Positions 1 through 6,694 of a stretch of 12,059 bases of DNA are shown here, piece after piece. Below the pieces are notes generated by a model, which worked only from the letters and a program-made list of their open reading frames with translations, did not search any database and was not told the origin of the DNA. The first letter of the stretch is position 1; every line of letters begins with the position of its first letter. The position numbers were made by a program, and so were the translations under genes. The DNA comes from CALHVX01 sp038757945 (GTDB lineage: Bacteria; Pseudomonadota; Gammaproteobacteria; Pseudomonadales; Azotimanducaceae). Location of the stretch: contig JBCDGJ010000154.1 in NCBI GenBank assembly GCA_038757945.1, forward strand, positions 1 through 12,059, in the 5' to 3' direction.

Positions 1-368
<368 letters not shown>

Positions 369-509
369 ATTGATGAGTTCCATGGCTTTCTGCCTGGGGC
401 GCTCAATATGTCAGTCGTCGATTCGAAGGCTTGTTTGTCCGGTTCCGTTAGGGACAGACGCGAGCGTGAAGACAAGACGCACCTTGCTACAAATCTTTGG
501 ATTCCTTTT
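369..509 (+). other. 23S-5S internal transcribed spacer
   Basis: About 140 bases separate 23S from 5S. I looked for a tRNA (acceptor stem, T-loop GTTCGAATC-type box, CCA end) and see none. The stretch should contain RNase III/RNase E processing sites, but I cannot point to a specific one. Open frames crossing it run through rRNA on either side and are not coding. Confidence 0.7.
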
Positions 510-628
510 TGCCTGACGACCATAGAGTGTTGGAACCACCTGATTCCATATCGAACTCAGAAGTGAAACAGCGCATCGCCGATGGTAGTGTGGGGTCTCC
601 CCATGTGAGAGTAGGTCATCGTCAGGCT
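510..628 (+). rRNA. rrf: 5S ribosomal RNA
   Basis: About 119 nt. The 5' segment TGCCTGACGA pairs with the 3' segment TCGTCAGGC (619-627), forming helix I. Internal conserved blocks CGAACTCAGAAGTGAAAC, GCCGATGGTAGTGTGGGGT and GAGAGTAGG match gammaproteobacterial 5S. It is the last gene of the rRNA operon and is followed at once by an intrinsic terminator. Ends are good to within a base or two. Confidence 0.97.
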
Positions 629-636
629 CTTATTCG

Positions 637-669
637 AAACCCCACATCGGCGACGACGTGGGGTTTTTT
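637..669 (+). terminator. Intrinsic terminator of the rRNA operon
   Basis: A 9-bp perfect stem, AAACCCCAC (637-645) with GTGGGGTTT (658-666), encloses a 12-nt loop and runs into a T tract (664-669). It begins 8 bases after the end of 5S. This is a textbook Rho-independent terminator and marks the end of the rrn transcript. Confidence 0.93.
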
Positions 670-720
670 GTTGTCCGGAGTTCGCTCCCGCACCTCCCCA
701 CAATCATTCAGCGAGGTCTG

Positions 721-1185
721 ATGAAAATTGCAAGCAACCGCGTGGTGACCATTCACTACACGCTGACCAATGATGCGGGAGAGACCCTGGACAGTTCTTC
801 AGGGGGTGATCCGCTCAACTATCTGCATGGCAACAACGGATTGATTCCGGGCCTCGAACGGGAGCTCGAAGGCCGTGAACCCGGAGAGTCGTTCGAAACT
901 TCGGTGCAACCCGAAGACGGCTATGGCGCACCGAATCCGCAGCTGGTTCAGGAAGTGCCGCTTGAAGCGCTATCCCAGATCGCCAACCTCGAGGTGGGTA
1001 TGCAGCTGCAGTCTCAGGCACCCTCGGGCGAGGTTCAGGTGCTGCGGGTAGATGCTGTCGGTGAAGCGACAGCGACGTTGAATGCCAATCATCCCCTCGC
1101 CGGGCAGGTGCTGAATTTCGCCGTATCGGTGGAAGCCGTTCGCGACGCGACCGCAGAAGAACTCGAACTCGGGCACGCTCGCTAG
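721..1185 (+). CDS. SlyD-type FKBP peptidyl-prolyl cis-trans isomerase
   Basis: A 154-aa cytoplasmic proline isomerase and chaperone of the SlyD branch of FKBPs, which speeds proline-limited folding. The N-terminal FKBP half (1-66) shows VTIHYTLTNDAGETLDSS and GLIPGLERELEG. The flap is interrupted by the IF chaperone domain (about 67-122), beginning at the family signature PEDGYGAPNPQLVQ. The FKBP fold resumes with the hallmark NANHPLAGQVLNF (121-133). It stops at GHAR, so the His/Cys-rich metal-binding tail of E. coli SlyD is absent, as in many relatives. ATG 721 is chosen because GCGAGG (711-716) sits 4 bases upstream and SlyD homology starts there; an in-frame extension to 658 would run into the rRNA terminator. 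Only about 50 bases separate it from that terminator and I see no clear promoter. The gene converges on the Trp-rich protein gene. Could also be labelled FKBP-type PPIase without the SlyD name. Confidence 0.95.
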   Translation: MKIASNRVVTIHYTLTNDAGETLDSSSGGDPLNYLHGNNGLIPGLERELEGREPGESFETSVQPEDGYGAPNPQLVQEVPLEALSQIANLEVGMQLQSQAPSGEVQVLRVDAVGEATATLNANHPLAGQVLNFAVSVEAVRDATAEELELGHAR

Positions 1186-1212
1186 AACACCAGCGACCCG
1201 TCCGCCCCGGGA

Positions 1213-1428
1213 TCACTGCCAGCCGTGCTGCCAGCGGGCTGAGTCCTTCAGCGAGCGCCAATCGATCAGCTCCGAACGCCGGGTCAATACGGCCTGCAGC
1301 TCGCAGGCAGTGACGGCGCCGTCGTCGTCAAACTCGACCTTGTTCACGATGAAGTGTTTTTCCCGATTGGCGGGCGCCACCGCCGTCCATTTGCTGTGGA
1401 GCAGCTTGCGCGGATTAATCTGGTTCAT
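1213..1428 (-). CDS. Small Trp-rich conserved protein (TIGR02450 / DUF2389-like)
   Basis: A 71-aa soluble protein of unknown function. It fits the TIGR02450 small Trp-rich family: it begins with INPRKLLHSKWTAV, followed by NREKHFIVNKVEFDDDG and a C-terminal IDWRSLKDSARWQHGW, the order and spacing typical of the family. Length is also typical (about 70 aa), so the ATG at 1428 is accepted although only a weak purine-rich sequence (CGCGG) precedes it. It lies tail to tail with the slyD-like gene with 27 bases between stops. There is no predicted signal peptide or membrane segment. No biochemical role is established for the family. Confidence 0.88.
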   Translation of the reverse strand: MNQINPRKLLHSKWTAVAPANREKHFIVNKVEFDDDGAVTACELQAVLTRRSELIDWRSLKDSARWQHGWQ

Positions 1429-1953
1429 CCGCGATACGGTCCCACAGGTCGACTCAATCCGCCGTGGACGAATGCAACGTTTAGTACCTGCGGACCTTCA
1501 TCGAAGGTGGCGCTGGTTACCCCCTCCGTCCCGTTTAGCAGATCGATTCCTCCGCAGGATCCGAACGGGCTGACAGTCGTAACGCTGCCTGCCCGTTTGT
1601 TGCTCCACTGCGTTGGCGAACCAAGCGCGAGCTTTCTCAGGATGCGAAGTGGCCATAGCACGCTCTCGCGCGGTTGAATCCGGCGAGCGACGCCCGCGAT
1701 CAGGTCAGTGTCGGCCAATCCGTGATCGAGCGTCCGCATTCTTGTTGCGCTCCAGCGGGAGTAAGCGCAGGATGAAATTCCTTCTGAGGGGGAGCTTGGG
1801 GACGTTGCTGCGCAGACTGTTTTCAACGCTACGACCCCGCTGTCAGCTGCTGTCCGTACCTCACTGGGTAAGTCCCGCCTGTACTCCGCTGCGGGCGGTT
1901 ATGTAGTTGCTTGATCAGGTCGGTGTCCTGACATCGACAAGGAGAACGAGACA
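1429..1953. other. 525-base stretch without a supportable gene
   Basis: Several open frames cross this stretch on both strands (for example minus 1425-1826 and plus 1613-1906), but they overlap one another and none resembles a family I know. A 52-codon minus-strand frame, 1498-1656 (ATG at 1656), has protein-like wording (HPEKARAWFANAVEQQTGRQ) but I cannot assign it. The stretch may hold decayed coding sequence or long untranslated DNA. The promoter of the secreted-protein gene should lie near its right end; I see no convincing -35/-10 pair. No tRNA, IS ends or CRISPR repeats were seen. Confidence 0.4.
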
Positions 1954-2745
1954 ATGTTTCGACTGTTGATTGCGCCTCTATTCTGCTTAACCCTGCTCTT
2001 CTCATCGGCTGCTGCTGCTGATGACGCGATGAACCAGCCGATGGTGATTGGCGCTACGGCCATCACCGTTAAGCCTTCCGGCATGCCGGGCATTGAGGCC
2101 ATGGCAAAGGCCTATGTTGCTGCCAGCCGGCAGCTGGAATCGGAGCGCCACTGGACGACCTGGCGCCAGCTGGCAGGCAATCCCAACCAGCTGATGTTCA
2201 TCCGAACCTATCCGAACTTTGCGGCGATGGATGAGGAACCGATGGATCCTCTTACCAGAACGCTTGGCGTCGAACGGGCACAGGAGGTCCGCGCTGCCTG
2301 GACGGCGGTAGAACAAGTTCAGACCGGAATCTGGCGGCACAGCCCGCAGCTGAGCGTTGGCAAGCCATCGAATGACGCGCCTGGACAGAGCATGTGGCTG
2401 CAGATCGAAGTGGCGGCAGGCCAGGAGCAGCTGTACATGGCCTACCTCGATAAGGTCGCGGAAGCGACGCGCAAGGTCATGCCCGAAGCGAACTACCAGA
2501 CCTTCATGCCCGTTGCCGGAGAGCCGCAGTTCTGGGTTTTCGCGGTGGACGCAACCTATGCGCAGATGGACCAGAACATGATGGGCATGAACGTTCCAGC
2601 GCGGCTGAAGAAAGCCTTTGGCGCAAAGGAAGCCGCCCGGCTGGCGGCAATGCGAGAGAAGGCCATCACCGATGCTCACTGGGTCATCGCCAAAGCCGAT
2701 GCTGAACTGAGCTACTGGCCGGAAGCGCCGCTGGCCAGCCGCTGA
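1954..2745 (+). CDS. Secreted protein of unknown function with a duplicated alpha/beta-barrel-like unit
   Basis: 263 aa. Residues 1-22 form a Sec signal peptide: MFR, a hydrophobic core (LLIAPLFCLTLLF) and a small-residue cleavage site AAA before DD, so the product is probably periplasmic. The mature part is an internal duplication. Residues about 33-134 align with about 146-253: ATAITVKPSGMPGIEAMAKA with MWLQIEVAAGQEQLYMAYLD, then NPNQLMFIRTYPNFAAMDE with GEPQFWVFAVDATYAQMDQ, then RAQEVRAAWTAVEQ with EAARLAAMREKAIT. Each half reads as strand-helix-strand, reminiscent of dimeric alpha+beta barrel (ABM/EthD-like) proteins, where one chain would form the pseudo-dimer; that is inference. CAAGGAG (1938-1944) lies 9 bases before ATG 1954 and fixes the start. 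It is monocistronic as far as can be seen and followed by a hairpin. Function unknown. Confidence 0.85.
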   Translation: MFRLLIAPLFCLTLLFSSAAAADDAMNQPMVIGATAITVKPSGMPGIEAMAKAYVAASRQLESERHWTTWRQLAGNPNQLMFIRTYPNFAAMDEEPMDPLTRTLGVERAQEVRAAWTAVEQVQTGIWRHSPQLSVGKPSNDAPGQSMWLQIEVAAGQEQLYMAYLDKVAEATRKVMPEANYQTFMPVAGEPQFWVFAVDATYAQMDQNMMGMNVPARLKKAFGAKEAARLAAMREKAITDAHWVIAKADAELSYWPEAPLASR

Positions 2746-2770
2746 GTTCGGTCGAGACACGGGAGTAAAG

Positions 2771-2797
2771 ACGCCCTGCCGCCGCTTGGCGGGGCGT
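2771..2797 (+). terminator. Hairpin after the secreted-protein gene, possible terminator
   Basis: ACGCCCTGCC (2771-2780) pairs with GGCGGGGCGT (2788-2797), a 10-bp stem with one G-T wobble and a 7-nt loop, 26 bases after the stop codon. The stem is preceded by TAAAG but not followed by a T tract, so it may be a weak or factor-assisted terminator or an mRNA-stabilising hairpin. Confidence 0.5.
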
Positions 2798-3000
2798 TCG
2801 GGCTACGTCGGTGAGTTCCTTACCGACGCTTCCTTCTGTTTTCTCTTTGATAGTACGATTCTGCGTGTCGAGTCGCTGCCGTGTCGGTGTTGTGCCTCCT
2901 GGAACCACTTGGTTGCTGCAGGAAAAAACCGTTTGGCGACATCGGGCGACGCGGATCGCTGCCCGATGCGGTGCACCAAACCGCTTGGGCCTGGTTACAA

Positions 3001-3037
3001 CTCTACAGAGAGCTGCAACCCTGTAGAGAGCTGCAAC
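3001..3037. promoter_or_regulatory. Direct and inverted repeat block, candidate operator
   Basis: AGAGAGCTGCAAC occurs twice, at 3007-3019 and 3025-3037, with an 18-base period. Superimposed on it is an inverted repeat, CTCTACAG (3001-3008) with CTGTAGAG (3021-3028). The block ends 35 bases before the SDR start codon, where an operator for a dimeric regulator or a 5'-UTR element would sit. No regulator gene is adjacent, so the regulatory role is inference. Confidence 0.4.
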
Positions 3038-3072
3038 GATATTGAGAAACAGATTTCGGGGGCGTAGGACTC

Positions 3073-3849
3073 ATGGGCATCATTGACAGTTTCCGTCTCG
3101 ACGGTCAGGTCGCCGTAGTCACCGGCGGTGGCAGAGGCATAGGCGAGGGTATTGCTTTGGGACTGGCGGAAGCCGGAGCGGATGTCGTGGTTGCCGCGCG
3201 ACGGACCAACGAGATCGAAGCCGTTGCCGAGAAGGTGCGCGCCACCGGCCGCAGGGCGTTGGCGGTGACCACAGACATGATGGAGATCGAGCAGGTACAG
3301 CGACTGGCGCAGACGGCTTTCGATGAGATGGGCGCACTGACCTGCTGGGTGAGCAATGCTGGTGGGGCCGACGATCGCGTGGCCCGAACGTTGCTCGAGA
3401 TGCCAGAGCGACAATGGGATTTTCAGATGAATCTCAACCTGAAAGCGGTCTGGACCGGTGCTCAGGCCGCCGGCAAGCTCATGAAAGACAACGGCGGCGG
3501 TACGATCATCAACATATCGTCACAGGTAGCGAATCGTGCGTCACCGAACAACGGTCCCTATGCCGTGGCTAAGAGTGGCGTGAACAACCTGACCCAGACG
3601 CTGGCTGTCGAGATGGCGCCGTTCGGGATCCGGGTAAACTCGGTGTCGCCGGGTCCTATTCCTACCGAAGTGTTTCTTGAGTTCACCGGCATGTCTGAGG
3701 AGGACATCCCGAAGATGGGCAAAGCGTTTGGTGTTCCGCTTGGTCGGGTTGGTACGCCCGAGGACATCGCCCCGGCGGTTGTCTACCTTGCGTCGGGGGC
3801 ATCGAGCTGGATGACCGGTCAGGACATCGTGGTCAACGGCGGGCTGTAG
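3073..3849 (+). CDS. Short-chain dehydrogenase/reductase (classical SDR)
   Basis: A 258-aa cytoplasmic NAD(P)-dependent oxidoreductase, the usual length for classical SDRs. The Rossmann dinucleotide motif TGGGRGIG is at 17-24. NAGG (95-98) stabilises the central sheet. The catalytic set is complete: Asn122 in NLKAVW, Ser150, Tyr163 and Lys167 (YAVAK), with Ser and Tyr 13 residues apart. PGPIPTEV follows the active site and the chain ends in the common TGQDIVVNGGL. AARR at 41-44, after the second strand, would favour NADP(H), an inference. AGGA (3066-3069) precedes ATG 3073 closely. The overall pattern resembles the glucose 1-dehydrogenase / 7-alpha-hydroxysteroid dehydrogenase / 3-oxoacyl-ACP reductase-like group, in which substrate cannot be read from sequence. 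It has no pathway neighbours. The repeat block upstream may control it. Confidence 0.93.
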   Translation: MGIIDSFRLDGQVAVVTGGGRGIGEGIALGLAEAGADVVVAARRTNEIEAVAEKVRATGRRALAVTTDMMEIEQVQRLAQTAFDEMGALTCWVSNAGGADDRVARTLLEMPERQWDFQMNLNLKAVWTGAQAAGKLMKDNGGGTIINISSQVANRASPNNGPYAVAKSGVNNLTQTLAVEMAPFGIRVNSVSPGPIPTEVFLEFTGMSEEDIPKMGKAFGVPLGRVGTPEDIAPAVVYLASGASSWMTGQDIVVNGGL

Positions 3850-3865
3850 CCTGCCGTTAACAGCC

Positions 3866-3904
3866 CCCGGCCTTGGAGCTAAGGTGCCGCCGTACGAGGC
3901 CGGG
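3866..3904. terminator. Inverted repeat between SDR and macro-domain remnant
   Basis: CCCGGCCT (3866-3873) pairs with AGGCCGGG (3897-3904), an 8-bp perfect stem with a 23-nt loop, between the convergent SDR gene and the macro-domain remnant. No T tract follows on either strand, so a terminator role is only possible. Confidence 0.3.
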
Positions 3905-3912
3905 TGCTGCGT

Positions 3913-4155
3913 TCAGGCAGCCTCTGCTTGCTGCCCTTTGACGTAGCTGGTGAACACATAGACCGGCACCGCCAGGTCACCCAGATGGTTCTCGAGCAGG
4001 GGGTGAACGTCTTCCCAGTCCAGGCCACCCACGCCCGTTGCCAGCCGCGGCAGCGCAATCTTGGTGAATCCCTCTTCCTCGATGAGCTTACGCAGGTTAC
4101 GCAGCGCGACGTTGACGTTGTGTGTCGTGGCCTTGCCTGGATGACTGTGCTGCGG
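3913..4155 (-). pseudogene. Macro-domain (ADP-ribose-binding) protein, 5'-truncated remnant
   Basis: Reading the minus strand to the stop TGA at 3915-3913 gives about 80 residues that match the C-terminal half of bacterial macro-domain proteins: HPGKATTHNVNVALRNLRKL, then FTKIALPRLATGVGGLDW, then PVYVFTSYVKG. The IALPRLATGVGGLDW block is the substrate-loop segment of this family. Full-length members are about 150 aa and start with a glycine/asparagine-rich ADP-ribose-binding half, which is absent. The frame stays open to a TAG at 4200-4198, but the upstream part (from about 4156) no longer resembles the family, and there is no ATG, GTG or TTG between that stop and the conserved block. The missing half would fall where the rhomboid gene now begins, suggesting a deletion joined the two. 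Presumably non-functional. Confidence 0.8.
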
Positions 4156-4229
4156 ACCGCTGTCAGAAGTGCATCCTAAGGCGGTCTTTGGAGCAGCCTA
4201 TACGGGAAAGCCACGGTAACATCCGTCGC

Positions 4230-5129
4230 ATGAGCCACACTCATCTCGAAAGCGGTTGGCGAGCGATCCGGCGCGGGCCGACCCGTCGTGCGCTGCGCGA
4301 GGCGAGCCTCGTGCTCACGGCAGTGAACATCGAGCACGAAGTCTTCGAGGACGCATTCGACTGGTATCTGGCCGTCCCGCAGCAGCGGGCACCGGAAGCC
4401 GTGGCGCAACTCGAGCGGTACCGGCTCGAGAATCATTCGCCGCTGTCCGTTCCGCAGCTTGAGGAAGTCGATAGTGGCTGGGTCGGGGTGGTCGGCTTTC
4501 TGCTGGTCATCTGGATGCTGCCAACCCTCGAAGGCAACGGTTTCCTGGGTTGGGACTGGCGCGCGCTCGGGCATCTCGATCCCGGTGCTGTGCGGAACGG
4601 CGAGTGGTGGCGGGCGGTCACCGCGTTGACGCTGCACGCCGACCTTGGCCACCTGTTCGGCAATTCGGTGTTCGGCGCTGTCTTTGGTCTCATGGTCGGG
4701 CGCTACCTCGGTTCCGGGCTTGGTTGGCTGCTGATCCTGCTCGGCGGCACGGTCGGTAATCTGCTCAACGCTGCTGTGCGTCCGGAAGCCCTGTTTTCGA
4801 TCGGGGCGAGCACGGCTACCTTTGCCGCGGTTGCGATCGGCAGCGGATTCGTCTGGCGCCGAGGATACTTCCGCGGCGGCAACTGGAAGCGGGCCTTTGC
4901 GCCGATCTTCGGCGGTATCGCAATGCTTGCCTTTACCGGGATCGGCGACGACAACACCGACATCGTGGCGCACTTCACCGGCTTTGGCGCCGGCCTTGTC
5001 CTCGGCATTGCTGCAGCGCGCGTTAACCTCCGGTGGCTCGGTCGCATCGGTCAGAAGGTCTGCGGTGCTGCTGCGGTGGCATTGCTCCTGCTGGCATGGA
5101 TGCTGGCTGGCGGAGCGGCTTATGGATGA
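4230..5129 (+). CDS. Rhomboid family intramembrane serine protease
   Basis: A 299-aa inner-membrane protease that would cleave transmembrane helices of substrate proteins. Residues 1-80 are a soluble N-terminal domain (charged, with VNIEHEVFEDAFDWYLAVP), comparable in position to the cytoplasmic domain of GlpG. Six or seven hydrophobic segments follow. HADLGHLFGN (136-145) is the rhomboid HxxxxHxxxN element of TM2. The nucleophile is Ser194 in SIGASTATF, where the usual GxSG reads GAST. The second catalytic residue is His248 in VAHFTGFGAG. All catalytic positions are present, so it is probably active despite the G-to-T change. ATG 4230 is preferred over an in-frame ATG at 4122 because the extension overlaps the macro-domain remnant and is Cys/Arg-rich; the Shine-Dalgarno is weak. 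It lies 61 bases ahead of the CbiM-like gene on the same strand, possibly co-transcribed. Substrate unknown. Confidence 0.92.
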   Translation: MSHTHLESGWRAIRRGPTRRALREASLVLTAVNIEHEVFEDAFDWYLAVPQQRAPEAVAQLERYRLENHSPLSVPQLEEVDSGWVGVVGFLLVIWMLPTLEGNGFLGWDWRALGHLDPGAVRNGEWWRAVTALTLHADLGHLFGNSVFGAVFGLMVGRYLGSGLGWLLILLGGTVGNLLNAAVRPEALFSIGASTATFAAVAIGSGFVWRRGYFRGGNWKRAFAPIFGGIAMLAFTGIGDDNTDIVAHFTGFGAGLVLGIAAARVNLRWLGRIGQKVCGAAAVALLLLAWMLAGGAAYG

Positions 5130-5150
5130 GCCGGCAGCTCTGCCCGGCTC
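5128..5150 (+). other. Hairpin overlapping the rhomboid stop codon
   Basis: GAGCCGG (5128-5134) pairs with CCGGCTC (5144-5150), a 7-bp stem with a 9-nt loop, starting on the stop codon of the rhomboid gene. There is no T tract. It could attenuate or stabilise a transcript reading into the next gene, or mean nothing. Confidence 0.3.
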
Positions 5151-5190
5151 CGTGCTGCTGGCGACAGCCTGAACGGCAGCCGTTCCCTCC

Positions 5191-5865
5191 ATGATCGTGT
5201 CGGCCCATCTCATCCCGTTCTGGCTCAACCTGCCGCTCTGCCTGGTCATGCTGGGCTGCGTTGCCGGCGCTGTGCGAAAGGCAGACTGGTCAGCGTTGCG
5301 CGCCGTGCCAGCGCGGCAGCATGTGCTGCTCGCCGGTCTCCTGGGTCTGCTGCTGCTGTGGCTGCTGACGCTCAAGGTGATCGACGGTGTCTGGATCCAT
5401 CTGCTTGGGGTCACGAGCCTGACGCTGATCGTCGGCTGGCGGTTCACCATTGTCGGGGCCACCCTGGTGCTGCTCGCGCAGCTCTGGCTGCAGTCACACT
5501 CCCTGTTCGGCGCGCCGCTGGCCTGGCTGCTGACGGTGTTCCTGCCGGCGACCACCAGTCGGCTGCTCGCTTACCTGCTGCGCCGTTACGGCTTCCGCAA
5601 CCTGTTTGTTTTCATGCTCGGTGCCGGCTTCGGTGGCGGGTTGCTCAGCGTACTGCTGCAGGCATTGGCCGGCCTGCTGATCTTCGGCTTGATCGGCCAG
5701 GCGGAGTGGGTGGCCCGCGCGCTTGCGAACTGGCCGCTTATCGCGCTGCTGATGTTTCCGGAGGGCTTCATCAACGGCATGCTGGTGACCGCGCTCACCG
5801 TTTTTTATCCAGAGGTTGTGAAAACCTTCGACGATGCCTTCTATCTTGACGACCGAGAGGGTTGA
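5191..5865 (+). CDS. CbiM-like energy-coupling factor ABC transporter permease (COG3235-type), orphan
   Basis: A 224-aa inner-membrane protein, mostly hydrophobic, with about six membrane segments. The C-terminal half carries the signature of the CbiM-related group annotated as energy-coupling factor ABC transporter permease: YGFRNLFVFMLGAGFGGG, then LIALLMFPEGFINGMLVT, then the polar ending VVKTFDDAFYLDD. True CbiM proteins start MHIPDG and use N-terminal histidines to bind cobalt or nickel; that start is not present here. No CbiQ/CbiO-type T component or ATPase lies in the window, so the transported substrate and even transport itself are unproven. ATG 5191 has no good Shine-Dalgarno, which may mean coupling to the rhomboid gene upstream. 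It converges on the VanX-like gene with 21 bases between stops. Confidence 0.85.
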   Translation: MIVSAHLIPFWLNLPLCLVMLGCVAGAVRKADWSALRAVPARQHVLLAGLLGLLLLWLLTLKVIDGVWIHLLGVTSLTLIVGWRFTIVGATLVLLAQLWLQSHSLFGAPLAWLLTVFLPATTSRLLAYLLRRYGFRNLFVFMLGAGFGGGLLSVLLQALAGLLIFGLIGQAEWVARALANWPLIALLMFPEGFINGMLVTALTVFYPEVVKTFDDAFYLDDREG

Positions 5866-5886
5866 GGCTGCCGCCGGGCGCCCCAC

Positions 5887-6645
5887 TCAACGGACGGGGA
5901 CGTTCAGATAGCCGTCCGGATTTGGTTCGTTGCGCAGGGTGAAGTGCCACCACTCTTTCGAGTAGTTATCGAAGCCGGAACGATCCATCACGCTTACCAG
6001 TAGCAGCCGGTTGCTGCGCTGCACGGCAGTCAGTTCCGGGAACGCGGTGTGGGAGCTCGGGTCGAAGAAGTCCCAGGCAGTTCCCATGTCGAGCGGAGCG
6101 CCCGTGGCACCGATCAGGGTGAGATCTACGGTGCTGCCGCGCGAGTGCCCCGACCGTTCCGCGATATAGCCATCGGGTACCAGCGTTGCCTTCGCGATCT
6201 TCGGGTAATAGCGCGCCTTGGTAGCCTGATCGTTCAGGTCCCGGGCCCAGCGCATGAAGTGATCCACGGCCTGCTGCGGGCGATAGCAGTCATATACGAG
6301 GAGCCCGAGCCCATAGGGTGCAAGTAGCTGCTGCGCCTGTGCAAGGGCCAGCGCGGCGGCCTCAGTAAGCAAGCACACGGGCGCGTCGTAGCCAGTGACG
6401 GGGCGACCGACGAAGTTGGCTTTGCTCGCGTAGCCCATGGCCGTTCGAATGTCCGGTGCTACCGATGTAAGGCTGACGAGCCGAGGGGGCTCTGCGGTGG
6501 CCGCAGGTGCCGTGCCGGTCGGGATTCGAGCAGCGCAGCCCGCCGCGAGCAGAACGGCGAGCAGCAGCCCGATCCCTGACCTTCGAACCGGGCGGCTGCG
6601 GGCATCGGCGTCCGGGTGCGGATACCGCCTCGCACCTTCTGGCAC
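5887..6645 (-). CDS. D-alanyl-D-alanine dipeptidase, VanX/DdpX family, predicted lipoprotein
   Basis: A zinc metallopeptidase (M15D) that hydrolyses D-Ala-D-Ala. With the GTG start at 6645 it is 252 aa. A lipoprotein signal (hydrophobic GLLLAVLLAAGC) puts the lipobox Cys at 37, so it is likely anchored in the envelope facing the periplasm, where it would recycle peptidoglycan dipeptides rather than give glycopeptide resistance. The zinc ligands are complete: His167 and Asp174 in SGHSRGSTVDLTL, and His234 with the catalytic base Glu231 in EWWHFTL. Arg122 in YDCYRP matches the transition-state arginine of VanX. The frame stays open to an ATG at 6849, but that extension overlaps the divergent membrane-protein gene and would bury the signal sequence, so a start near 6645 is preferred. 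No VanHAS-type genes are nearby. Confidence 0.9.
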   Translation of the reverse strand: MPEGARRYPHPDADARSRPVRRSGIGLLLAVLLAAGCAARIPTGTAPAATAEPPRLVSLTSVAPDIRTAMGYASKANFVGRPVTGYDAPVCLLTEAAALALAQAQQLLAPYGLGLLVYDCYRPQQAVDHFMRWARDLNDQATKARYYPKIAKATLVPDGYIAERSGHSRGSTVDLTLIGATGAPLDMGTAWDFFDPSSHTAFPELTAVQRSNRLLLVSVMDRSGFDNYSKEWWHFTLRNEPNPDGYLNVPVR

Positions 6646-6694
6646 ACTGAGCTCTGAGCGGGGTACAGATCCCTGGGAGAATGGTGGTCGGGTT

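Larger units (their letters stand above)
2746..3072. other. 327-base intergenic region upstream of the SDR gene
   Basis: Apart from the hairpin at 2771-2797 it holds a second inverted repeat, ATCGGGC (2941-2947) with GCCCGAT (2961-2967), 13 bases apart, and the repeat block at 3001-3037 described separately. Small frames here on both strands have no recognisable homology and I do not call them. It is the likely place of the SDR promoter, but I cannot identify a convincing sigma-70 pair. Confidence 0.5.

Noticed and set aside
369..509. Possible tRNA in the 23S-5S spacer
   Set aside because: No cloverleaf, T-loop or CCA-type end can be drawn.
2002..2760. 252-codon minus-strand open frame opposite the secreted protein gene
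   Set aside because: The plus-strand frame has a Shine-Dalgarno, signal peptide and internal duplication; the antisense frame has none of these.
4176..5555. 459-codon minus-strand open frame across the rhomboid and CbiM-like genes
   Set aside because: It lies antisense to two genes with clear family motifs and is rich in Arg, Ser, Pro and Gln with no recognisable domain. It is a shadow frame of GC-rich coding DNA.
5887..6645. VanX-like enzyme as a vancomycin-resistance gene
   Set aside because: It has a lipoprotein signal, no vanH/vanA/vanS/vanR neighbours, and comes from an apparently Gram-negative genome; a peptidoglycan-recycling role is more likely.
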